Of a stretch of 64,000 nt of DNA, positions 25,141 to 35,345 are shown one piece after another (positions within the stretch are counted from its first letter, which is position 1; each line of letters begins with the position of its first letter). Location: positions 9,396,131 through 9,460,130 of the forward strand of contig VZSR01000514.1 in assembly GCA_013398615.1 (NCBI GenBank), read 5' to 3'. The DNA comes from Brachypodius melanocephalos. Taxonomy: Eukaryota > Chordata > Aves > Passeriformes > Pycnonotidae. The notes under the pieces are model-generated. The model searched no databases, was not told the DNA's origin, and saw nothing but the letters and a program-made list of their open reading frames with translations. Made by a program: the position numbers and the translations under genes.

Positions 25141-25680
25141 GCGGGCTCCGCTCCGCGGCGGCTCCCGGGCTGGGGCGCGGTGCCGAGCGGCGGCTCCCGG
25201 GACGGGGCCAAACTCCCGTCACAGCGGCCGCGGTCACTGCACGGGCGGCCCCGGCTGGCGAGCCCGCAGCGGCGCAGAGCCGCGCATCCCCCGCGGGACG
25301 CGCCCGGGGCAGGCAGGAGGGCGGCAAGGCGAGGCAGGAGCCGGCCCGGCGCCCCGTCCCGTGCCGTGCCCTGGCTCGGCCGCAGCGGCTACCGCCTCAG
25401 AGGGGCGAGCCCGCCGTGCCCGGCGCCAGCTGCCTCCTCCCCCGCGCGGGCATCGCCGAGCAGCGCGCCGCGGGTCCCGCTCCGCTCCATCCAGCCGCCC
25501 GCCCCGAGCCGCCGCAGCTTTGTCACGCCGACAGCCCCCTCGGGTGGGAGGTGGGTTTTCTCTCCCCCCTTTCCCCCTCTCGGCGCACTCCTCCGGCTCC
25601 TTCCTCCTCCCCCGGTCACTCCCCCCGCTGCAACCCGAGCCGTTTCCTGGACGGCGCTGCCGGGCTCTGCCAATCGCCGC
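25118..25680 (-). promoter_or_regulatory. FGFR2: FGFR2 promoter core, upstream of exon 1 donor (limits approximate)
   Basis: This very GC-rich block directly precedes, in minus-strand orientation, the candidate exon 1 splice donor. It should hold the transcription start and most of non-coding exon 1, but no start site can be fixed from sequence. No TATA box is apparent, as is usual for CpG-island promoters. A CCAAT-type element lies at 25670-25674 (reading ATTGG on the gene strand), and GC-rich Sp1-like motifs lie nearby, for example around 25733-25744. The right limit is chosen only to include the CCAAT element. The division between promoter and exon 1 is unknown. Confidence 0.55.
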
Positions 25681-28600
25681 CGAGCCCCTTCCCCCGCCCG
25701 GCCCTCAGGGGTGCGGAGCCGGGAGCTCCCACCCCGCCCGGGGGTCGCGGATGTCCCCGCGGCGCGGACCCGGCGCACTCAGCAGCACCGGAGAGGGGCA
25801 GGAGGGGAGCGGGGGAACCCCCGATCCGGGCGCTGCCTGCCCGAGAGAGCGGGACAGCTCACCCCGGTGCCACCGCAACCCCGCGCAGCTCCCGGACGGG
25901 TGCTCCACTGAAAGTTTTCCAGCGGGTTGGAAAAGAAGGATGGGGAGCGCGGCGAGTACCACCGCAGTGGCTGAGCCTGGGCTGCGGCACCGCCACCGCG
26001 ACACTGGGCAGCATCTGCATCCTCACACAAAAACCCTACCAGCTCAGCAGCGGTCCCCGAAACCCCTCCTGAAGTGTTTCTGGCTCAGAAGCCGTGGCTG
26101 GCCTGTGGCCAGTTCCATCTAGAGAGGATGGTTGGATAACACGCGCTCCAAAAATCACCCTCAGGAGCCTCTCAGTTCAAATCCCGATCCCAACTGCCCC
26201 ATGAATTGGTCTGACAGTGCACTTTCAATACCTGTCTGTGTATACTTTTCCAAATGGGAAAAGTTGTCGAAAAGTTATGCAAACATCGTTTGTTTGGACA
26301 CACAGATTTAAAACTGCATAATGTGGGCATTCAGAATTCAATATTGCTCAGCCTGATCCTTGCTTAATGGAACATTTGCTTTAGACACCATCAACTAAAA
26401 GGTTTTGAATATGGAATCTGTGTAACGCTTGCTTGTGTAGAGTCAGCTTGACAACAAAATCAATAAGTGGTGCTTGCCTCAAATTTAATCAGTGTTGATC
26501 AATTTAGTGTTACTTTATTTAAGCTCTACTGTACATTTTGTATGTTGTGTGTGGTATTGATCAAAGGGATTTTCAAGGACTGAGGCCACACATAGTGTAA
26601 ATCTATTTACACACACCTAGACACCAAAAACTTGGAAACAAGTTTTCTTTAGGATATGTACTTACCTCCCAGCATGTATTTTCCCATCACTACCGCAGTC
26701 TTTATGAGGGATGGCAGACAAATTTGTAATTGATTGGAAACACAGGTTTAGTATTTTGTTGTTGTTGTTCCTAAAGCAACAGACATCTGAATGTTCTAAT
26801 TGAGAAGCTGAGATGTCACAGTCAAGATCCAATTTTCCCAGCACCGGGCATGTCCATCGCCCATTGAAAACATTGTTAACACATTCTCACATAAATTATT
26901 GTCCGGCACAGGAAGCTGCAATACCTTTCCCCATTCATCGATATCTTTGCATACTCTGAAAGAAAAGGAAGCATTCCACTAAAAAATGACGAATCAGAAC
27001 ACCTATTTCCGAGGTCTGGAAGCACTTGTCGGAATTTATTCTTTTGGAGGATGAAAAGATAGCAGTCTATCAATAGCAGTCTTTTCTCTTAAATGAGCCA
27101 CATTCTCCTAAAGTGGCCCACAACAGCCCAGATCCTCAATCTGAGAAAAGCAGAAGCATGTTTGGAATTAAAGGGGGGGAGGGAGGGGAAGATCAATTCT
27201 GTCATCATATTTAGGCTTCAAGAGATCTCAGTGGGCCCAGGGAGCCTTTCATAGCAGTTAGGCTGCTGAATGAGAGCATAATCTCTTTACAGTTTTTTCC
27301 TCCTCCTCTCAAAGTGGCTGGGATCTTTTCTGTGAGCCCTCCTGCACGTGAATGGTGTGGCTAATAAGCCTATTAATGAGGTTCCACAGCAGAGTGTGAA
27401 TAGGTAAATAAGCCCCAATCTGTTGAGGTTCAGGAGCAAGGGCAGTAAAGCCATCATGAACTAAAGGTGACAGTTTGAACTGAAATAGGAACAACAGCTC
27501 CAGGTTTCAAGCGAAAGAATAGACAGACAAGGCACACATTCAGGCTCCTTCTACCCCCTACCGAGTCCTATTTTCTCTCCCATTCTTCCTCCTTTATAAA
27601 ATGTCTTGAGTAGTCACCCATTTTTTCAAAAGCTCTTGAGACGTCCTTTTTCATCCTGGCAATGATACATCAATAGGGAGGAAGGAAAATGAGGACACCA
27701 ATGCTCCTTTGCCCCGCAAGTTTCAAAAGCAGGAACAGTGCTGTGTGCCCTCGCATATGGAAGCGGGGGAGGAGAAAGAAAGTTAAATTGAATCTTTCAG
27801 CCCTGCCAGCTCTTTGTCGCTGCTGTCAGCCCAACTCCGGTCCTCCCTCTGCACTCAGGCAGGGATGAGGTTAATGTTCAACAGGGGCAGGGTCCAAGCC
27901 CTGCTCCAGCTGCAGCGAAGGCACAGCTGGGCTCGGCCAAATCCCCAGCGAGGGGCACACAGAGGTGAGGAGATGGATTAATCCCCGCCCGACATCCCTT
28001 TTACCTGGCGGGGTAAGGTGAGGATGCGCCTGAATTCGGGCTGCTCCTGGGCTGGACCCAGCAGAGCCCAGCTCTTCCATGAAAGCTCAGCTCATCCATA
28101 AAAGCCCAGCAAGAAGGGATGAAGGCAGAAGGTTTAGCAGGTGACAAACAGCTCGTGTCTGCGGAGGGATGGGGTGAGATGGGAAAGCAATGCCTTCGAG
28201 TAATGTGGGAAAAGTCACCTCGGAAAAAAGCTTCTGAGCGCTCTCAGTTCTAATCCTTGCAGGCTCTCTGACATTTCTTTGAAGTGCTGGAGATATCAGG
28301 GCAGCCAGGGCTCGGCGGGAACCGGCTCCTCCGTGGAATTCCAGGGAGGAAGCAGCCCCAGCTCCTGGCACGGTGCAGACAGATGGCGAGGGAGGCCAAG
28401 GGTGTCCCGGGGAAGCAAGTTCAGCAGCACTGATCCATTCTCCAGGTGTAGGACCTGCTAACACGCCACAGTTCCATCTGATGAAAATAGGAATAAAATA
28501 CGGAGAGTTAAATTAGGGGAAAAATGAAAGAGAATGAAAGCCCAAACTCAAGTCTTAGAGGTCTATGGGGAGAAACCCTCTAGATCCAAATTCAACCACA

Positions 28601-29579
28601 CACATCACCGAGGGTTTTCTCCACGAAAGACGATGGGAATCAAAAATTCTTCCCTGTTATTCCAACTTTCCCATCCAAAAATTTCTCATAGATATGATTA
28701 AATGTTTGTCTAAGTTTTCCTTTTTTTTTTTTTCTTTAAAGTTCTTTCAAAGCTAAGCGTCTAAACCCAAACTTTGGCAGCTAAAATATTTACCTGGTTT
28801 CCAAAGTGTTTATGGTTCTCTTTCCAGGCAGCTTCAAACTTTTTTTTAGGGTACCAAAGAGCAAATCATAGGAACCCACTTCTCAAAATATACTTTTTTT
28901 TTCAAAGACAAGCAAAGTTGCTCTATAGATTTTTCGGTGTTTTATGGAAAAGTCATTTCATACACAAACAACCCCGTTCTTTAAAAAGAAGCTACTACAG
29001 AGAGGCTTCCATCACTAGTTCTCACCAGATTTAACTTCAAGATGCTGTGAAACTGAAAAATTGAGATAACAATTAATTATTTTAATGTCAATAGATCCAA
29101 TAATTATCCATAAAAGTGTGAAGAAGATGGCCCACCAAGTTCTTCTGCAGCAAAATGTGTATGGGAAGGGAGGGGCTGCAGTTTCTGGCCCATCAAGGGT
29201 TGGTTTTACTGGGTGTTTATCAACCAAGAAAACCTCATTTTGGTTAAGCTAGGGAAGGGGGCAAAATAATTGCTTTTGTCTATCAATTGTTGATCCTCCT
29301 CTGCATTATGAACAACTGAATATTCTAGGAAATACTTCTTCAGGCAGTGAGGCCAACCAGTTGAGAAAAAAAAAAAATCTTATTTTCACTGCTGCTGTGT
29401 CAATGTCTTGTGATGGCATTTGAGCATCAACGCTCCCCTCGGATTGTTATGCCTTGTAGCCATGTAACCTTTCTGCTGCTCCTCTCATTTTGTGTGTCTT
29501 AAGGAAAATATTCCAAACAAATATTTGTTGTTTTCATTACAGTGTTGCAAGATATACTTAAACAGGAAATGTGGTGTGT

Positions 29580-29735
29580 TTTGAGCAGGGTATTACGCTG
29601 GGATCCTGGACATTCGATGATTTCTGCCCTTCTCCATTGGCTTTCCTGGGAAAGGCACTTAATTTGTCTGTGTCCAAGCTCTCCAGCTATGAAATAATAG
29701 ATGCTTCCTGTCTCCTACCCTTTATCCAGTTCATC
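29580..29735 (+). mobile_element. MIR-like SINE relic
   Basis: The sequence GGGAAAGGCACTTAATTTGT followed by CTGTGTCCAAGCTCTCCAGC and ATGAAATAATAGATGC follows the order of the MIR core and 3' region (GGGCAAGTCACTTAACCTCT, then CTCAGTTTCC, then TGTAAAATG). It is strongly diverged. Confidence 0.5.
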
Positions 29736-32351
29736 TATTTAGATGGTAAGCTCCTCATCTCTGCCCATGTTTTTATGCATGGCTTAGAACAATAGGACAC
29801 TGATCTCAGCTGGAACCTCCAGGCACTTCCATAATGCAAATATTGAATACTAAATAATCAAAATAAAAGAAAATCCTCAATTTATTATGTATTCCCTCAT
29901 AAAGAATTTGTCACATGCTGTCCTGGTAGAGCACCCCTGGCTCTCGGGGAACAGGATCATTTCTAAAAGAGCGAAAAGCAGCATCCATTGGAGGAGGTCT
30001 TTTAGCAGTGAGCTCCTTTAAAGTAGACTGCAGAGAAACCCTGTGAAGAAAATCCTGAGTGCTGAGCAGGGCACGGCAAAACAGAGCCAGACTTGTAAAA
30101 ACGAGAGGACAAAGGCTGCAAAGAAAATTTCTCCTTCCGTTACAGAACTTGGGTATATTTTTCTTGTTGGCCTGAGCACTTCTCATTTCTGTTTGCAGCT
30201 GATCAATACCCTCTAGTTTGTTCCCCTGGAGCCCTGTGCCTCACTGGACCAGCTGGTGGTTGTGGCAGCTTCCCCTGCAGTGTTACATCAGATCAGATTC
30301 CTCTCTGGTGACACCGCAGGGTTCAGCAGAGGTGCTCCAACTTCCAGGCACGGCCTCAGAGCAGGAGGTGTGAAGTCAGCCTCACACCAGGGCTCGTGTT
30401 ACAGTTTAAATCCTGGAAGGAGCAGGAGGCTGGAAGGCAGGGATGCACAGTGTGGGCACTCTCTACTTTCTGGGTCCTGTGACCCAGCTGTCCCACAGCA
30501 CCAAGATCCCTCGTTCTTCCCAAATTCTCTGCTGCAGTGCCAAGCTCTGACTTTCCAGTTCCCTCTCCCACAGACCCAGGTGCAGGCACAAGCAGGCATG
30601 GTCACTCTGTAGCAGTTAAAAATATAAAATAAAAGTAATTCTTCTGCTTCCCACGTTGCTAATAAAGCTCTAAATGCCTACAACTATTCCCCTGCCTCAT
30701 TCTTCTTAACTCTCAAACATCTTTCAAGTCAGCATTCTCCAGGCAGTTAATATTCTTTCTCCTCTCCTCATCCTTTGCACATCATTTCCCTTCCCTATCT
30801 CCTACCAGAGTTTTCAAAGGAATTTGCTTCTTCCTTTATGTGTCTCTCTGAGTAAAAGCCATGCCTTTTATCAGCTCCTGTAAGATGACCTCGTCCTCCA
30901 CTTTGCCAGGTGATTGTGGTACCCACAATTTCACTTGAGACACTGGATTGCCTTGGAAAGCAGCCAGTAGTCTGCCCAAGAAAGTCTCCATATAAACAGA
31001 GATGCACCGAGGTTTAACAGCCCTCATTTGTTAACTCTGTAACCACTTTCACAAGCTGCAGTCCCCAGAAATGGGATGGAAAGGTAATGGTCAGGCAGAC
31101 AAAGTCCAAAGACAATTTGATACAGGCATGGGGTGTTCCTTAAACCGAAGTCACAGAAAGATTTCCCACACACAGACCCAAACTGTCCTTTTCCCCTGCT
31201 CCCACAGACCCAGAAACACTCTTTTCTCCTTCATTCTTTTCTATTTTAAATAAAGGGTTGCAGGGAAGCTTGCTTTGCATGAAATCCAGACATGCATTAC
31301 TGAATATTCATATGCATATGAATGAATATTCATACATGTATAAACACACAGCTATATTTCAGGGCTTGAAGAGAAGGCCTGCTTTTGATTTAGAGATAGC
31401 CAAGCTGAGGTCAGATTCCATTTCTTAAAGGACAGCAGAGGTTGTGCTGGTGATTGCTGGATGAGAAAAGCCCAACCACCTTCATGCTACTTTCCTGATG
31501 CCAATTGAGCAGAGTTCCTGCTGGAGACTCCCAGGGCTGCTGAACTCAATGGGTCAGGAAATGTTTTGCACTGTGGGTACAAGAAAAGAGGCCAGAAACT
31601 TGATTACAGGGGAGACTTAGTTAAATATTCACTGGGATTCATTATGTGAAAACCACTAGAAAGGAACAAGTTTCTACAGGAAGGGTAGGGCTGCTTTACT
31701 CTTGCTTCTGCTGTGAAATCCTCCTGGTGGCTGCGTAGCCCAGCTGCTGTCCTCTAGTGGGAGGAATACAGCAGGTCCGTGAGGATGTGCAGCAAAGGTT
31801 TTGCTGGTTTTTAGTCCTGGTGCTCCTTTGATTTGCCAAAGAGAGCCTTGTAAACCCAGCACTGTCTCACGGGTGTCCTCCATGGGGGTTTCATGACAAA
31901 TAGCCTCTCCCGACCTTCCCGAGCTGGATGGGTCCCAAAATTTTGCAGTTCCTTTGAAAAGGACCATAATGTTGATTGGTGACAAATGATGAATCTCAAA
32001 AATCTCTTTTAAAAAGGAGATTTTTAAACAGGGCTCCAAATTTTTTACTGGAATATTCAGCCTTGTTAAGTGCAAACCAGAGCAATTCATCAACGCATCT
32101 GAAAGCAACAAATTCAATTCCAGCCACAGAGGACAAGAAAAGAGAGGTAAGGAGTGAGGAACTGGAGAAACACTGATCCCAGATTTACAGAAAACATTAG
32201 CTCTAAAAAAGAGTTTTTCATGGCATGCAAAGGGTGAAATCCTGTGTTGGCCAGGGAGGTAGCTCTGCCTTAAAAACATACAAGGCAATTTCTCTCCTGT
32301 AAATTTTATTCCCTGAAGCTTTACATTCAGCAATCTACTTTCTGAGGGTTT

Positions 32352-32370
32352 AAAAAAAAAAAAAAAAAAA
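32352..32370 (+). repeat. Poly(A) run (19 A)
   Basis: An uninterrupted A19 run. It produces the six-phenylalanine run in the long minus-strand open frame at 31674-32876. No retroelement body is recognised next to it. Confidence 0.95.
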
Positions 32371-33265
32371 GCATCAGCAGTCCCGCCCTGCTCCACATGT
32401 AGCAACAAGCTCCTGGTTAATTCTAGAAAACAGAGAAACTGAAACATTTTAAACAGAAACTGCTGTGATCGCCAGAGTACAACCAAGGGTGGGGAGGGGG
32501 AGCAGGGGGGAAAGGAGGAACAAGTGGTGAAAAATTGAGCTAAAAGCAAAGGAGCTGCATTTGTAATTGTGTTCAACAGGAAAAAAACATCATTTACAGA
32601 TAAGAAATAATGCAGGTTTAACCTTGTCTCTGCAAACAAACAGCCAGAAGCAACTACAAGCAGTGGGTCTCTTTCCATGCCACAGGAGTCAAGAGAAGAC
32701 ACAAAAGGGAAAAGAAGCTGAAGGAGAAAAGGAAGGTGCTCATACGGTGCTCTCACTAAAACTGTCACGGAGCCAGGACATGATGGGGAAATACAAGGTT
32801 TCTTTTCTTTCTTCAGTCCTGCCTTGAATCCCCAGGTTTCTGATGCTTTAAGGGGTAAGGAGCAGACCAGGAGCATTTTCCAGAGGCATGTGAAAAGTGG
32901 GGTTAACCCTCACTTTCCTCAGGGAGCAGCTTGCAAAAGATCCCAGAGGAAAATCATGCTGTGATCGCATGTACTTGGAGACATCCAGTTGCTTTGTACT
33001 CCAGGAAAATCTGTCTGGTGACTGGATATGTTAAATGCTGGATTTAGTACTGAGGCTTCCTTTTCTTGGATGCTGACAAGATCACCAAACTGGCTCAGCA
33101 GAAAATACCTTTTCATTCCCTTGCATCTAAAACTCTGGCAAATTAGCCACACATTTGGAGCTCTGTTAAAAGACAGAGTACTGTTAAAAGACAAAATGGT
33201 GGGAGACGGGAATTAACTTCACCAGAGGGGAAAAGTCTTCCAAAATTCTCGTACCTATGTTGGAA

Positions 33266-33428
33266 GCATGGAATGGCTTGAGTTGGAAGAACATTTAAAA
33301 GTCAGCCAGTCCAACCTCCCCTGCCATGGGCACCTCCCACCAATCCACTGTCCCAGGTTGCCCCAAACCCTGTCCAGCCTGGCATTGAACATTTCAGGGA
33401 TGGGGCAGCTTCTCTGGGCACCCTGTGA
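33266..33428 (-). mobile_element. CR1 LINE 3'-end fragment, minus orientation
   Basis: Read on the plus strand it runs from ATGGAATGGCTTGAGTTGGA through CCAACCTCCCCTGCCATGGG to GATGGGGCAGCTTCTCTGGG, the reverse complement of a CR1 3' end. It is a 5'-truncated copy in the upstream flank. Confidence 0.9.
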
Positions 33429-35085
33429 GTGCTGGGTCATATCATTTTCCTCCCCCTTTCCAGCCTGTAGCACAGAGCTCCAGCTCCAGGAAGGAATAAG
33501 CCCAATGGCCTGATGCTGGGGGAGAGGCAGGAGCCCCCAGGCACTGCAGACCCCACTCCTGGGGGGCTGTGCTGCCTCTCCCTGTGGGATCTGTGGGCTG
33601 GGGGCTGAATCCCATCACCAGAGCAGTGAGGAGAAGCAGTGCACAGCTGTTTGCACGATACATATCTTGTGAATAAATAAACTTCATCTCCAGTGCTGTT
33701 GCTCTCTAAACATCTACAGAGATGTGCATTCACTCAAAACATTCAGAAAATAAACAGAAAGGGAGCTGCTCAGTGAAGCCTCCTCCTGCCAAAACCCAAC
33801 CCTGGAAAAGTGTCGCCTCTCAACAGAGTCCAAAATCTCATCAGACCCCGAAATTTGTCTTTTTAAGAAATGCTGTCTCCATTTTCTGACACAGAGACAC
33901 CTCAGAGGATGTAGGCTTAGGTTTCCGAAGGTTTTGTGTTTTTCCATGAATACTGGGAGGCAGAAGGGGGTAAAGAATAGTTAAATGCAGCACAATTGAA
34001 AATTAGCTCAAAATGCCGCAAGCTGCAATTCAGATGGATTACAAGATAACCTCAGTAGTTCCAAGAATGTAACAAGAACAGTCCTAAATCAACATAAATA
34101 CTTGCTCAACCATTTTCATCTCAGGATTAATGTCAGATTTTTTTTTTTTTCCTTTTCTTTTCTCCTGTGGCATTAAAACCATTTTTCAGCTTTTTTTTTT
34201 TTTTAGGGGAAGTATTTGTGGTTCCTAGGAAAGGGGGATGAGAATGGTGATGAGGTAGGGGGAGTGGGGTCCAGACACCCTCTGGAGAGTGGGAATGGAG
34301 CTGATGCTGGTGGATGTACCTGGGGGATTTCCTGGGGTTTGGAGGGGACACAGGCAGACACCTCCTGCCAACGCCACTTCGTTTTTGCCTGCTCAGTTTT
34401 GTCACGAGGCAGCTGTGACCATTTTTAGTGCTTCCTTGAAGGTTTTAGTTTAAGTCCCGGTGGGCCATGCCCACACCACTTTCCCACTCAGCAGAACCAA
34501 CAGCCTCAGAAACCCTTTATTCTGGGGTAACTTCTGGAGATTTCTTTATACTCAGAGAAAAAAATATCCCCAGAGAGCCACCTGTGGCCTCTGGGATAAA
34601 TTTCTGTTTTATGGTCGCCCACAAGCTGGCCGGGAGACACACCCTTGCTTGCTGGAGTACAGATAAGCTTCCAAGGACTTCAAAGGGATTGCTGAAGCAG
34701 ATTGCAGTGGATTTCTGCAGAAATGTAATGCACAGCATGTGTCTGAGGGGATGGAGAAGAGCTGGGGTGGTTTAGATTAGATAGCACTATTTGGCTTTAG
34801 AGGGACTTGAGGAAGTGAAAGACATGTAATTGTCTTTTAGAGTGCAATATTTGACTTCAGTTCACCCAGCATTGCAGAAGAGCTTGGAGATAAGCACTAG
34901 AAATCATTTCCTTGTGAGGGCTGGGTACCACTTCCATATGACAAATCTCCCTAAGAGCAGTTTTCCATCCAGGGTGTCATTGTGCTGGGGTAAGGCTCAG
35001 TTATACACCTGTCCAGTCCTAGAAATTTATTATTGAATTTATTATTGCTATAGAGCACCCTAGGGCCACATCTTTCTTTATTCTT

Positions 35086-35345
35086 TATAGAATTACAGAG
35101 TCCTAAAATAGTTTGGGTTGGAAGGGACGTTAAAGATAATTCAATTCCAACCCCCAGCCATGGGCAGGGACAGCTTCCACTAGACTAGGTTGCTCCATCG
35201 CCAACCAACCTTGGACACTTACAGGGATGGGGCAGCTTCTCTGGGCTACCTGTGCCAGTGTTTCACACACTCATTGTAAAAAAAAATTCTTAGTTATATC
35301 AACCTTCTTTTAATTTAAAACCACCCTCTGCCCCTTGTCTGATCA
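35086..35345 (-). mobile_element. CR1 LINE 3'-end fragment, minus orientation
   Basis: The plus strand shows GTTTGGGTTGGAAGGGACGT, then CCAACCCCCAGCCATGGGCA, ACTAGACTAGGTTGCTCCAT, GGGGCAGCTTCTCTGGGCTA and the more internal TGTAAAAAAAAATTCTTAG. This is the reverse complement of a CR1 3' region and one of the longer copies in the window. Confidence 0.92.

Larger units (their letters stand above)
24684..26010. promoter_or_regulatory. CpG island at the FGFR2 5' end
   Basis: About 1.3 kb of dense CpG and very high GC contrasts sharply with AT-rich DNA on both sides. The change occurs within tens of bases near 24684 and near 26010. The island contains the exon 1 donor and presumed start sites of FGFR2. 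Its base composition removes stop codons and produces several long overlapping open frames on both strands, which I do not treat as genes. Islands like this often fire in both directions, so an antisense transcript running rightward is possible but not shown. Confidence 0.9.
26011..33265. other. FGFR2 upstream flank, proximal part, no gene recognised
   Basis: This repeat-poor DNA lies directly upstream of the CpG island. It contains AT-rich blocks that could be regulatory (26180-26580, 27130-27500), one MIR-like relic, and a 400-codon minus-strand open frame (31674-32876) with no recognised domain. No exon of a known gene is seen. Confidence 0.7.

Noticed and set aside
24635..26122. 495-codon plus-strand open frame over the CpG island
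   Set aside because: Other frames are open over the same DNA, the product is Pro/Arg/Ala/Gly-rich low-complexity sequence, and the region is the FGFR2 promoter and exon 1. Stop-codon scarcity explains it.
33490..33715. Possible LTR or transcript end with AATAAATAAAC
   Set aside because: The signal stands alone next to a CR1 copy; no other LTR landmark is visible.
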